Below are positions 53,036 to 61,536 of a stretch of DNA of 64,000 nucleotides, one piece after another (positions within the stretch are counted from its first letter, which is position 1; each line of letters opens with the position of its first letter). Location: NCBI RefSeq assembly GCF_029633825.1, contig NZ_CP090641.1, positions 186,001 to 250,000 of the forward strand, written 5' to 3'. The position numbers were made by a program, and so were the translations under genes. The stretch comes from Burkholderia contaminans (GTDB lineage: Bacteria > Pseudomonadota > Gammaproteobacteria > Burkholderiales > Burkholderiaceae). The notes below the pieces were generated by a model, which saw only the letters and a program-made list of their open reading frames with translations, searched no databases and had not been told where the DNA came from.

Positions 53036-53929
53036 TTACAGAATCGGCAACGGCAGCGTCGTCACATGCGACAGGCCGCCGACGCCTTCGAGGTACCGGC
53101 GTTCGTCCTGGCCGACCACGTCGCGCAGGTACGCCGTCGTTTTCGCATCGTCGTCCGCGCTCGCGCAGTACGCGCGCAGGTGCGGCAGGTCCCAGCCGTA
53201 GGCGGGCCCGCACGACGTCGGGTGCGCGCCGCCCGGCGCATGCACGACGCCGGTGACGAGCGAGCGCTCGAACGGGTTACGTTTGGCGGCGTCGAGGTCC
53301 TCGCTCGCGAGCGACGCATCGACCGTTTCCGCCGACACGTAGCAGCGCTGTGCGGCCCGCGCCATCCACGCATCGAAGAACGGATCCGGGCCGTCGATGC
53401 GCGTGTTGCCCATCCGGTCGGCCGCGTTCACGTGCAGCAGCGCGACGTCGAGTTCGATCGCGGGCATCGCGAGCAGCGTTTCGCCGTCGTCGTACGGCGA
53501 TTGCACGGTGCGCAGTTGCGGCGCGTGATCGAGCAGCGCGGTGCCGAGCCCGGCGCGCGTCGGCAGGAACGGCAAGCGTGCGGCGGCCGCACGCAGTCCG
53601 AGCTGCAGCATCCCTTCGTCGAGTTCGAGCACGTCGACGCGGCCCTGCTCGCGAGCGCGGCGGAAATGCGGTTCGAGCGTAATCACGTCGAGCGACACGA
53701 AGCCGAACACCACCTTGCGCACCTTGTTCGCGGCGCACAGCAGGCCGACATCGGCGCCGCCGTACGCGACGATCGTCAGGTCCTTCAGGTTCGAGCGCGC
53801 GATTTCGCGCACCAGCGCCATCGGCTTGCGCCGCGGCCCCCATCCGCCGATGCCGATCGTCATGCCGTCGGCGAGTTGCGCGACCACGTCGCGCGCGGAC
53901 ATCATCTTGTCGAGAGGTTTCATCGTCAT
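53036..53929 (-). CDS. ipdA: CoA-transferase-like ring hydrolase, alpha subunit
   Basis: 297 aa. Seen: MMSARDVVAQLADGMTIGIG followed by GWGPRRKPMALVREIARS, YGGADVGLLCAANKVRKVVF and FVSLDVITLEPHFRRAREQG, whose Glu is at the family catalytic position. Closely IpdA-like. Works with IpdB in opening ring C. The ATG at 53929 has a weak ribosome site; the methionine two codons later is possible. Follows hsaC by nine bases. Confidence 0.88.
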   Translation of the reverse strand: MTMKPLDKMMSARDVVAQLADGMTIGIGGWGPRRKPMALVREIARSNLKDLTIVAYGGADVGLLCAANKVRKVVFGFVSLDVITLEPHFRRAREQGRVDVLELDEGMLQLGLRAAAARLPFLPTRAGLGTALLDHAPQLRTVQSPYDDGETLLAMPAIELDVALLHVNAADRMGNTRIDGPDPFFDAWMARAAQRCYVSAETVDASLASEDLDAAKRNPFERSLVTGVVHAPGGAHPTSCGPAYGWDLPHLRAYCASADDDAKTTAYLRDVVGQDERRYLEGVGGLSHVTTLPLPIL

Positions 53930-53938
53930 CGTGCTGGC

Positions 53939-54835
53939 TTACCGGTATCCGATGCTGAAATCGTGGCCCCACTGGCTCACCTTCGTGGCCTCGAACACCG
54001 CGTGCTTCGACCAGTCGACCGTGAGGCCGCCGAAGCCGTATTCGAGATCGAAGCCGCCGGGGGTCTTCATGTAGAAAGAGATCATCTGGTCGTTGCAGTG
54101 ACGGCCCAGCGTCGCGGACATCTTCACGTCGTGCGCGGCTACCCGGTCGAGCGCGCGGCCCACTTCGTCCATCGAGTCGACTTCGGCCATCACGTGCACG
54201 CAGCCCGACGGCACGGCCATCTCGAACAGCGCGAGGCTGTGATGGCGCGCGTTGCGGCAGTGCATGAAGTGAATGCGTTTCTCGGGTTCGGCCGGATCGG
54301 GCGTGAACTTCACGCGATAGATGTCGGACAGCTCGAAGCCGAGCACATCGCGCACGAATGCGTCGGTCGCGTCGAACTGCGGCGCGGGCAGCACCGCGTG
54401 GCCGAGCCCCATGTCGCCGGTGACGAAGCGCGCGACGCCTAGCGGCGACACGAAGCGGCGGAAGTCGCAGCGCGCGCCCCAGTACAGCTCGTGGCGGTTG
54501 CCGGATGGATCGGTGCACCACGCCATCGCCTGCACGCGGCGCAGCGCGGCTTCGTCGCGGGTGGCGCGCACCGGCTCGACGCCCGCGCGCTGCAGTGCCG
54601 CCAGCGCGGCATCGAATGCGGCGCCGTCGGGGAGCTCCCAGCCCGACGCGAAATAGCGGTCGGTCGAGCCGGGAACGATCACGTAGCGGAAATCGCGCTC
54701 GTCCATCTTCAGGTACAGCGCGCCGTCGGGCGCGTCGAGCGCCTGCATGCCCAGCACGTCTTCCGCATAGCGGCGCCACGCATCGACGCGCGTCGCCTCG
54801 ACGACGACATAGCCAAGCGCACGGACATCGATCAT
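53939..54835 (-). CDS. hsaC: Extradiol dioxygenase, 3,4-DHSA 4,5-dioxygenase type
   Basis: 298 aa type-I two-domain extradiol dioxygenase. Iron ligands His146 (DMGLGHAVL), His199 (RHHSLALFEM) and Glu265 (GGFDLEYGFGG). It begins IDVRALGYVVVEATRVDAWR and has KMSATLGRHCNDQMISFYMK, very like HsaC/TesB. Cleaves ring A of 3,4-dihydroxy-9,10-secosteroid. The ATG is preceded by AGGAGGAGGCC, the best ribosome site of the operon. First gene of the long minus-strand run, with a palindrome just upstream. Confidence 0.9.
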   Translation of the reverse strand: MIDVRALGYVVVEATRVDAWRRYAEDVLGMQALDAPDGALYLKMDERDFRYVIVPGSTDRYFASGWELPDGAAFDAALAALQRAGVEPVRATRDEAALRRVQAMAWCTDPSGNRHELYWGARCDFRRFVSPLGVARFVTGDMGLGHAVLPAPQFDATDAFVRDVLGFELSDIYRVKFTPDPAEPEKRIHFMHCRNARHHSLALFEMAVPSGCVHVMAEVDSMDEVGRALDRVAAHDVKMSATLGRHCNDQMISFYMKTPGGFDLEYGFGGLTVDWSKHAVFEATKVSQWGHDFSIGYR

Positions 54836-54853
54836 GTCGGCCTCCTCCTGGTT

Positions 54854-54882
54854 CAGAATCCGTTGTTCGTGAAAGGATTCTG
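54854..54882. promoter_or_regulatory. Perfect inverted repeat upstream of hsaC
   Basis: CAGAATCC (54854-54861) and GGATTCTG (54875-54882) with a 13-base spacer, 19 bases from the hsaC start. AT-rich relative to the surroundings. Position ahead of the ring-degradation operon makes it a plausible operator. Confidence 0.5.
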
Positions 54883-55034
54883 GCCGGTCGGGGGTGGTGT
54901 CACATCGTCTGTTGGGACGAGAGGCGGCGGGGAATTGGCGCGGCACATGTGCGCGCGCAAGCCCGGTGGGACGGGCTATGCATGCGGGAGGAGACGGGAA
55001 GCAGGTGCAGGTTGCCGCAGCGCGGCAACCCGGA

Positions 55035-55451
55035 TCAGTCGAACGGGTTCAGCAGCTTGACGCCGGTGCGGGCGAAATCCTCGACGTTGCGCGTGACCAC
55101 CGTGAGATCGTTGATCAGCGCGGTGGCCGCGATCAGCTTGTCGAGTTCGTGGGTCGGATCGGGCACGCGCAAATGCCCCCACATCTGGCTGATCTCGATG
55201 TCGACCGGCAGGATGTTCGGCGCATAGCCGGACAGGATCGTCGCCATCCAGGCCTCGAGCGCCGACGCCTGGGGATGATCGCCACGATGACGGATCAGAT
55301 CGACGCCGCGGCGAAGTTCAGCAACCGTTACGACGGAAAGATAAAGCGGGCTTGCGTCCGCCGCGGCCTGCCTGAAAAACGCCCGCACGCCACGGTTGGT
55401 TCGCTTGCCCTTCCTGATTTCGCTGATGATATTCGTGTCAATCAAATACAC
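55035..55451 (-). CDS. PIN-domain toxin, VapC/FitB type (GTG start)
   Basis: 138 aa ribonuclease toxin. Starts at GTG 55451 with YLIDTNIISEIRKG, the classic FitB/VapC beginning carrying the first catalytic Asp. Other acidic residues lie in LSVVTVAELRRG, ELDKLIAATAL and TRNVEDFARTG. The longer frame (from 55505) would lie inside the antitoxin. Overlaps the antitoxin by 14 bases, typical of type II pairs. Cleaves RNA when released; held inactive by the antitoxin. Confidence 0.9.
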   Translation of the reverse strand: MYLIDTNIISEIRKGKRTNRGVRAFFRQAAADASPLYLSVVTVAELRRGVDLIRHRGDHPQASALEAWMATILSGYAPNILPVDIEISQMWGHLRVPDPTHELDKLIAATALINDLTVVTRNVEDFARTGVKLLNPFD

Positions 55452-55674
55452 GCCTGGCCTCGCCGGAATCCTGAACACGTTGAAAATCCGCGTCGTCGCC
55501 AACATCGGGCATGCTCATCAGCACTTGCGCAAATGTCTTCCGCTTCGGCCGGCCGAGCGCATCGGCCAGGATGGCCCGATGTTCGGCCTCGGCACTCCTG
55601 CCATTTGCCGCAGCCTGCTCGCGCAGGCTCTGAACGATACTGTCATCCACGTTACGCACCAGTAGATTTGCCAT
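55438..55674 (-). CDS. Ribbon-helix-helix antitoxin, FitA type
   Basis: 78 aa. MANLLVRNVDDSIVQSLREQ then AAANGRSAEAEHRAILADAL is the Arc/FitA-like ribbon-helix-helix, and the C-terminus (VGDDADFQRVQDSGEARRVF) is the toxin-wrapping tail. ATG at 55674 has GGAGGAACTC. Binds the toxin and represses the operon; a 14-bp inverted repeat lies just upstream. Confidence 0.9.
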   Translation of the reverse strand: MANLLVRNVDDSIVQSLREQAAANGRSAEAEHRAILADALGRPKRKTFAQVLMSMPDVGDDADFQRVQDSGEARRVFD

Positions 55675-55695
55675 GAGTTCCTCCATCCGGGTTTG

Positions 55696-55739
55696 ATATC
55701 AATGATAGCGCTACGAGGGCGAATTGCAATCATTGTTAT
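55696..55739 (-). promoter_or_regulatory. Candidate FitA operator/promoter, 14-bp inverted repeat
   Basis: ATATCAATGATAGC (55696-55709) and GCAATCATTGTTAT (55726-55739) match as an inverted repeat at 12 of 14 positions with a 16-base spacer, in the most AT-rich stretch of the neighbourhood, 22 bases before the antitoxin. Two spaced half-sites suit a FitAB-type hetero-octamer. The 300 bases beyond (55740-56047) hold no gene that I can support. Confidence 0.6.
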
Positions 55740-56047
55740 CATCGCCGTTGACGGAAGGAGGACAGTGATTGGCGTCGGCGAACGGCAACGGGCCGCATGA
55801 ATCCTCTCGGCATGCCCCGCTCGCCCGACGGGTCGAATTGCTGTCTGCAAGGTAAGCCGGAACGGAACGGTAGAAAAGCCGGCCGATCGGCTATTCGCCC
55901 CGTCTTGTGAAGGCGCACGCACACGCTGCAGCGACACGGCTGCATTCACCGCCTCCGCGCGCCGTACTCGCGTCGGTCGTCAAACGGCAGTCTTGCCAAC
56001 CCTCGTTGCCACGCCCGTTTCGGCACACGCAACGACGTCTCTACCAC

Positions 56048-56707
56048 TCAGAACCGATACGAGATCCCGATCTGCAAAACCGGGTACCACCGATAGCGCG
56101 ACATCACCTGCCGCAGCGAATCCAGCCCGCTCGAGGCCAGGATCTGGCTCTTCGCCGGCCCGGCCGCAGCTGCCAGTTCAGGCGACAGCGTGTACGAACA
56201 TTTCGGTATCCCGTACGCCACGCCGAGATCGGCAACGAACCCCAGCCCCTTGGAAGCCGGCCGGTGCCCGTAGCCGATCCCGAAGTACGGCATCACGGTC
56301 GGATAGCGCGCTTCCGCCACCGCGACCATCCCCGGCATCGCCGGATAGTGCTTGCCGCCGAACACGTAAGAGCCATTGGTCGGCACCGATACGCCACGGA
56401 GATCATCGTCGTTGAAGCGCAGACCGAGCGTCGCCCGGAAGCCGCTGCCGCGCCACGGAAAGATGTCCGCGTACAGGCCGCCCTGGCGCAGCTTCAGGTC
56501 GTCCTGATAGCGATTGCCGGCCACCGTGAAGTCATGCGACAGATCGATCGCATTGAAGTCCGCATGCGCGCCCAGCATCGAATTGAAGCTCACGGCCGCG
56601 CCGATGCCGACGCCCTGCGTGCCGCCCTGCAGGTAGATCTCCTGCGCGAATGCATGCATGCTCGCGGCGCACGTCACCGCGACCGCTGCCCATTGGTTCA
56701 CCGTCAT
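56048..56707 (-). CDS. Exported outer-membrane beta-barrel-like protein, 219 aa
   Basis: Signal peptide MTVNQWAAVAVTCAASMHAFAQ with an AFA-Q cleavage site. The mature ~198 residues show alternating strands (IYLQGGTQGVGIGAAVSF, GFRATLGLRFNDDD, PVLQIGISYRF) and end in Phe, as in small eight-strand barrels. No named family recognised. GGGGAGG lies upstream; a GTG two codons before the ATG is also possible. It is a lone gene between the toxin-antitoxin pair and the fadD3 operon. Function unknown. Confidence 0.75.
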   Translation of the reverse strand: MTVNQWAAVAVTCAASMHAFAQEIYLQGGTQGVGIGAAVSFNSMLGAHADFNAIDLSHDFTVAGNRYQDDLKLRQGGLYADIFPWRGSGFRATLGLRFNDDDLRGVSVPTNGSYVFGGKHYPAMPGMVAVAEARYPTVMPYFGIGYGHRPASKGLGFVADLGVAYGIPKCSYTLSPELAAAAGPAKSQILASSGLDSLRQVMSRYRWYPVLQIGISYRF

Positions 56708-57499
56708 TTTCACGGGCGCCTCCCCCGACACGTGCCGGGCGCGCCTCGCCAACGCATGCGGCCTGCGCCGCCCTGCGTGATGCGAACCCCGGCACGACAC
56801 CTTGCAAGCACGCTTGCTGTTCGACGGACCGGGAACGCGTTGCCCCGTGCGCATGACCGATACGACATGCGCGGCATGTACACCGCTCCAGGCGGCGCCC
56901 GCGCCCCGATCCGATTCCCCGTTTGTTTCGATGTCGTTGCGTGCCGCCGATGCGTTCATCGTGGTTGCGTGTTTCGTTTGCACCGGCGGCACCGGGTCAA
57001 CCGCAAAGCGCGTGCCATGCCGCTCGAACCGAAGCGGAACAAGCGTCACGTCAAAACACGGGCGGTCACGCGGCGTGTAATCGGAGGAAATGTTTCAGGA
57101 ACGCATCCTTATTCGGCAGACAAAGCCGGGACACGCGAGCCGAGATGTCCGCATCGATGCCGCAATGCGTGTTGAACGAGGCGGGACGGACTTCAGCGCG
57201 TGCGAGTCGTCGTTGCCGTCAAGTACACGCGGCGCAACGTGCGCAGGAAACGTTGCAAGGATGTGACCTCGTGCTGCTCGAGCGCGTGGCCGATGCGCGA
57301 TTGCGCGTGGCGATGAGGGTGAATACCGATGCGTGCGCATGCATCTTGTCCGCGTCACGTACCGATGTGACAGGCGAGCCGAAACGAACGCCGATCGACG
57401 TTTCGGCCGGCGCCGTCGACGATCTGAAGAGGGGGCATGTCGACGCCGATGACGACCGACGCTCGAGCGCGGTCGCCCAGACAGGCGTGTTTGCCCCCG
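56708..57499. other. Long intergenic region, no gene supported
   Basis: About 790 bases, less strictly GC3-biased than the neighbours. Open frames on both strands lack ribosome sites and recognisable protein patterns. Together with the toxin-antitoxin pair and the barrel gene it forms a non-catabolic insert between two steroid operons. Confidence 0.5.
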
Positions 57500-58273
57500 C
57501 TACAACCCATAACCTCCGGACACATTCAGTTGCTGCCCGGTAATGTAATTGGCCCGATCCGACGCCAGAAACACCGCCGCCCGTCCGACATCGTGCGCCT
57601 TCCCCCAGCGCTTGAGCGCGAGCATCTTCTGCGTCTCGTCGATCCACGCCTGGTCGAACTGCCCCTGTTCGAGCAGCACCGGAAACATCCCGGCCTCGAT
57701 CACACCGACCAGGATCGAATTCGCGCGAATGTCGTAACGCCCCTCCTCGCGCGCCAGCCCTTTCACCAGCGCCTCGTTCGCCGCCTTCGGCGCGACCGAC
57801 AGCCCGTCGCGATCTGGCCAGCGCAGGTGCCCGGCTGACCCGAGCGTCACGAACGATCCGCCGCCCGACGCACGGAAGTGCGGCAACGCAGCCTTCGCCG
57901 CCACGAAGAAGCCGACCGTCTCGACGTCGATCGCGCGGCGCCAGTCGTCGTGCGTCATGTCGCCGATATGACGCTGGTTCACGAACGGCCCGGCCGCCCA
58001 GACGACCGTATGCACGCGGCCATGCGCGTCGATCGCCGCCGCGAGCGCGCCATCGACCTGTGCGGGATCGGTCACGTCCGCGCAGTGCGTGGTGGCCGCG
58101 ACGCCTTCGCCGCGAATGTCGCGCGCCACGCGCTCGGCCACGTCGGCCTTGCTCCGATAGCCCACCGCAACCGGCACGCCGGCACGCGCAAACTCGAGCG
58201 CGACACCCTGCCCGATCCCGCCGCTGCCGCCGAACACCAGCACCGCGCCCTGCGCAAACCCGTTGTCGTTCAT
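57500..58273 (-). CDS. SDR-like protein lacking the catalytic tyrosine
   Basis: 257 aa. Rossmann motif FGGSGGIGQGVALEFARAG, VAVGYRSKADV, AAGPFVNQRHIGDM and a C-terminal ITGQQLNVSGGYGL show an intact SDR fold. At the active site, where YxxxK is expected, the sequence reads SVAPK: Lys is kept but Tyr is Ser. No other Tyr lies nearby. It may use another residue, as divergent SDRs do, or be catalytically altered. An ATG at 58315 overlapping the fadD3 stop is an alternative start. Last gene of the hsaA-kstD-hsaB-kshB-fadD3 operon. Confidence 0.85.
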   Translation of the reverse strand: MNDNGFAQGAVLVFGGSGGIGQGVALEFARAGVPVAVGYRSKADVAERVARDIRGEGVAATTHCADVTDPAQVDGALAAAIDAHGRVHTVVWAAGPFVNQRHIGDMTHDDWRRAIDVETVGFFVAAKAALPHFRASGGGSFVTLGSAGHLRWPDRDGLSVAPKAANEALVKGLAREEGRYDIRANSILVGVIEAGMFPVLLEQGQFDQAWIDETQKMLALKRWGKAHDVGRAAVFLASDRANYITGQQLNVSGGYGL

Positions 58274-58311
58274 GCGCTCATCCCGTTCGTGTGTCGCGGC
58301 GGCGCCCACGC

Positions 58312-59892
58312 TCATGCCGCCGCTTCGGTCCCCGCCCGCAGGCGGTACTTCAGCACCTTGCCGGCCGCGCTCGTCGGCAGTTGCTCGACGAACGTGAAAT
58401 ACCGCGGCACCTTGTAGTTCGCCATGTTGCGGCGGGCCCAGTCGTTCAGTTCGTCGGCGTCGGCGTGCACGCCCGGCCGCAGCACGACATACGCGTGCCC
58501 CACTTCGCCGAGCCGCGTATCGGGCACGCCGACCAGCGCAACCTGCGCGATCGCCGGATGCGCGGCGAGCAGCCGCTCGATCTCCGCCGGGTAACAGTTG
58601 AAGCCGCCGACGATGAACATGTCCTTGATGCGATCGGTGATCTTCAGGTTGCCGTTCGCATCGACGCAGCCGAGATCGCCCGTATGCAGCCAGCCGTCCG
58701 CATCGATGGCCTCGCGCGTCGCGTCCGGCTGGTTGAAGTAGCCGCGCATCACGTTGTAGCCGCGCACCCAGATCTCGCCGGTCTCGTCCGGCCCGAGCGG
58801 CGCGCCGCCCTGGCCCGCGATGCGCAACTCGACCTCCGGCATCGGGCGCCCCGACGTATGGGCAACGGTTTGCGCATCGTCGCCCTGGCGGCACAGCGTC
58901 GCGAAGCCGCACGATTCGGTCAGCCCGTAGCCGGTCAGCACCGTCTCGAAACCGAGTTCCGCGCGCATCCGCTCGATCAGGCTCGGCGCGATCGCCGCTG
59001 CGCCCGTCACCGCGATCCGCAGCGACGACAGGTCGCGCGTCGCGCGATCGGGCGCGTCGAGCAGCGCGTAGTACAGCGTCGGCGGGCCGGGCAGCACCGA
59101 GACGCGATCGTCGGCGACGCGCCGCAGCACGTCGGCCGGCTGGAACACGAGATGCGGCAGCACGGTCGCGCCGCTCGACAGCGCAGCGAGCCAGCCGGCC
59201 TTGTAGCCGAACGTGTGGAAGAACGGATTGACGATCAGGTAGCGGTCGTCGGCACGCACGCCGGCGATCGCCGCCCACGCCTGCGCGGCGCGCAGGTTCT
59301 GGCCGTGCGCGGTCATCACGCCTTTCGGGCGGCCCGTCGTGCCGGACGTGAACATCAGGTCCATCACGGTGTCGGGCGTGACCTGCGCCTCGCGTTCGCG
59401 CACCGCGGCCAGCGGCACCTCGGCGCCGCGCGCGAGGAATGCGTCCCAGGTCTCGTCGCGCGCGCCGGCCAGCGGCTCGCCGTCGAACACGACTACGCGC
59501 TCGAGCGTCGCGGGCCGGTGCGGCGCGAGCATCGCCGGATAGGATTCGCCGAGGAAGGTGCCGCAGCAGAACAGCAACCGTGCGCCGCCGTCGTGCAGGA
59601 TGCCGCCCACCTCCATCCCCTTCATCCGCGTATTGACCGGCACGAGGATCGCGCCGACGGTGTGGATCGCCAGCGCCGCGACGATCCATTGCGGCAGGTT
59701 CGGCGCCCACACCGCGACGCGGTCGCCTGTCTCGATACCGCTCGCGAGCAGCGCGCGGGCCGCGGCGACGCGCGCCGCGTCGAGTTCCGCGTAGGTCAGC
59801 CGGCCATGCTCCGACTCGATCGCCGGATGCGCGCCGTGGCGCGCGGCTGCCCGGGCGATCAGCGCGGGCGTGGTCAGGATTTCGTTGTCCAT
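58312..59892 (-). CDS. fadD3: Acyl-CoA synthetase, FadD3-like (HIP-CoA ligase type)
   Basis: 526 aa ANL-superfamily ligase. Seen: AMP-binding P-loop LMFTSGTTGRPKGVM, TGYGLTESCG, GWLHTGDLGCVDANGN and the C-terminal lysine in AAGKVLKYRLR. The N-terminal region (VAVWAPNLPQWIVAALAIHT then VGAILVPVNTRMKGMEVG) resembles FadD3, which activates the C/D-ring propionate HIP with ATP and CoA. Located beside kshB, hsaB, kstD and hsaA, as expected. Ribosome site weak. General medium-chain acyl-CoA ligase is the alternative. Confidence 0.83.
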   Translation of the reverse strand: MDNEILTTPALIARAAARHGAHPAIESEHGRLTYAELDAARVAAARALLASGIETGDRVAVWAPNLPQWIVAALAIHTVGAILVPVNTRMKGMEVGGILHDGGARLLFCCGTFLGESYPAMLAPHRPATLERVVVFDGEPLAGARDETWDAFLARGAEVPLAAVREREAQVTPDTVMDLMFTSGTTGRPKGVMTAHGQNLRAAQAWAAIAGVRADDRYLIVNPFFHTFGYKAGWLAALSSGATVLPHLVFQPADVLRRVADDRVSVLPGPPTLYYALLDAPDRATRDLSSLRIAVTGAAAIAPSLIERMRAELGFETVLTGYGLTESCGFATLCRQGDDAQTVAHTSGRPMPEVELRIAGQGGAPLGPDETGEIWVRGYNVMRGYFNQPDATREAIDADGWLHTGDLGCVDANGNLKITDRIKDMFIVGGFNCYPAEIERLLAAHPAIAQVALVGVPDTRLGEVGHAYVVLRPGVHADADELNDWARRNMANYKVPRYFTFVEQLPTSAAGKVLKYRLRAGTEAAA

Positions 59893-59937
59893 CGTCTTAG
59901 ATCAGGGTGGCCGTGCGCGCCGCCGGCGCGCGACGGC

Positions 59938-60999
59938 TCAGTCGGGAAACACCACGCGCAGCGCATCGCTCGCGGGCCGTGCACAACAGGCGAGCGTCCA
60001 GCCGGCCGCGATCTCGTCGTCGTCGAGCACGTGGTTGCTGTCGAGCGCGACTTCGCCACGCTCGATCCGGCACATGCACGCGCCGCACTGCCCCATCCGG
60101 CAGGAATTCGGCGCCGGCACGCCCGCGCGCAGCATCGCGTCGAGCAGCGTTTCGCCGGGGGCGCTGTCGAACGCGAACGCGTCGCCGTCGAGCACCGTCT
60201 CGATCGCCGCGCCGTCGCCGGATGCCGAGGCCGCCGCTGCAACGCTTGACGCCGTCGCATCCGCCGACGCCGCCCCCGGTGCCGGTGCATCGGGCAGCGA
60301 TGCAAAACGCTCGACATGTACCCGCGAGCGCGGCAGCCCGAGGCCGAGCATCGCGGCCAGCGCGTTCTCCATGAACAGCGCGGGCCCGCAGATGAACGTC
60401 TCCTGCTGGCTGAACGGCCGGGCGAGTTCCTCGAGATGGCGCTGCTGCGGGATGCCCTGCACGCTGTCGAGCCAGTGGATCACGCGCACACGGCCCGGAT
60501 GGCGCTGCGCGAGCTGCTGCAGCTCGGCGCGGAAAATCACCGATCGTTCGTCGCGGTTCGCGTAGATCAGCGTCAGCATCCCGCGTCCGTGCACGAGCGC
60601 CGATTTCAGGATCGACAGCACCGGCGTGATGCCGCTGCCGCCCGCGAACAGCAGCAGGTCGCCATCGAGCGTGCGGGGCGTGAATACGCCGGCCGGCGGC
60701 AGCACGTCGAGCGCGTCGCCCGCGCGAATGCGGTCGCACAGCCAGTTCGACGCGCGGCCGTCGCGCACGCGCTTGACGGTGATCTTCGGCGCGGCGTCGA
60801 TGCCGGGCGCGCTCGACAGCGAGTAACAGCGTGCGACGGGCGCATCCGCGCACGGCACGTTCAGCGTCAGGAACTGACCGGGCCGGTACGCGAATGCGTC
60901 GCGCAAAGCGGCCGGCACGTCGAACACGAACGAGCACGCGTCGTCGCTTTCGGCAATCACGTCGGCCACGGTCAGCCGATGGAAGCGCGAATCGCTCAT
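59938..60999 (-). CDS. kshB: 3-ketosteroid 9alpha-hydroxylase reductase component
   Basis: 353 aa ferredoxin-reductase of the FNR type with a C-terminal plant-type [2Fe-2S] domain. FAD motif RCYSLSS near residue 57; NAD loop LFAGGSGITPVLSI; FICGPALFMENAL; ferredoxin Cys in PNSCRMGQCGACMCRIE and a later CC. A ~30-residue Ala/Ser-rich linker joins the two parts. Supplies electrons to KshA, which is encoded 24 kb away in the other operon. GAGGAGCCGGCC precedes the ATG. Confidence 0.9.
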   Translation of the reverse strand: MSDSRFHRLTVADVIAESDDACSFVFDVPAALRDAFAYRPGQFLTLNVPCADAPVARCYSLSSAPGIDAAPKITVKRVRDGRASNWLCDRIRAGDALDVLPPAGVFTPRTLDGDLLLFAGGSGITPVLSILKSALVHGRGMLTLIYANRDERSVIFRAELQQLAQRHPGRVRVIHWLDSVQGIPQQRHLEELARPFSQQETFICGPALFMENALAAMLGLGLPRSRVHVERFASLPDAPAPGAASADATASSVAAAASASGDGAAIETVLDGDAFAFDSAPGETLLDAMLRAGVPAPNSCRMGQCGACMCRIERGEVALDSNHVLDDDEIAAGWTLACCARPASDALRVVFPD

Positions 61000-61014
61000 G
61001 GCCGGCTCCTCACG

Positions 61015-61536
61015 TCACGCGGCCGCACGGGCCACCGGCGCGCCGGGCGTCGTGTAGGCGCCGTCGAGATAGACGAGCGGATCGACGTCGCCGCTCATCA
61101 GCACCTCGCGGATGCGCCCGATGAACACCGTATGCGTGCCGTATTCGAAACGGCCGTCCTGCTCGCACACGAGGCTCGCCTGCGCGTCACGCAGGTACGG
61201 CACGCCGAGCGCCGACGTATGCCAGTCGCCGGTCGTGAAGCGCGCCTCGCCCTTCAGGCGGCCGCTGCAATCGATCGCGATGCCTTCGTGGGCCGCCGAC
61301 AACACGTTCACGCAAAACCCGGCGCCCGCGTCGAGCGGCGGATACAGCGACGCGCTGCGGTTGATGCAGATCAGCAGCGAAGGCGGATCGGTCGACAGCG
61401 AATCGACCGCCGTCGCGGACATCGAGTAGCGCCGGCCGTCGTGCGCACTGCTGATGACCGTGACGGAGCGCGCGAGGCGGCGCATCGCGAGCAGCATGTC
61501 GGTGCGCAGCGGATGGGGGGTGAGATCGCTCATCAT
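61015..61536 (-). CDS. hsaB: Flavin reductase of the 3-HSA hydroxylase
   Basis: 173 aa flavin-reductase-like FMN-binding domain. Seen: MRRLARSVTVISSAHDGRRYSM, ATAVDSLSTDPPSLLICINR, GAGFCVNVLSAAHEGIAIDC and FIGRIREVLMSGDVDPLVY. HsaB/TesA1 type, reducing flavin for the oxygenase HsaA. Its ATG overlaps the kstD stop by four bases; GGAG lies just upstream. Followed by kshB 15 bases later. Confidence 0.9.
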   Translation of the reverse strand: MMSDLTPHPLRTDMLLAMRRLARSVTVISSAHDGRRYSMSATAVDSLSTDPPSLLICINRSASLYPPLDAGAGFCVNVLSAAHEGIAIDCSGRLKGEARFTTGDWHTSALGVPYLRDAQASLVCEQDGRFEYGTHTVFIGRIREVLMSGDVDPLVYLDGAYTTPGAPVARAAA

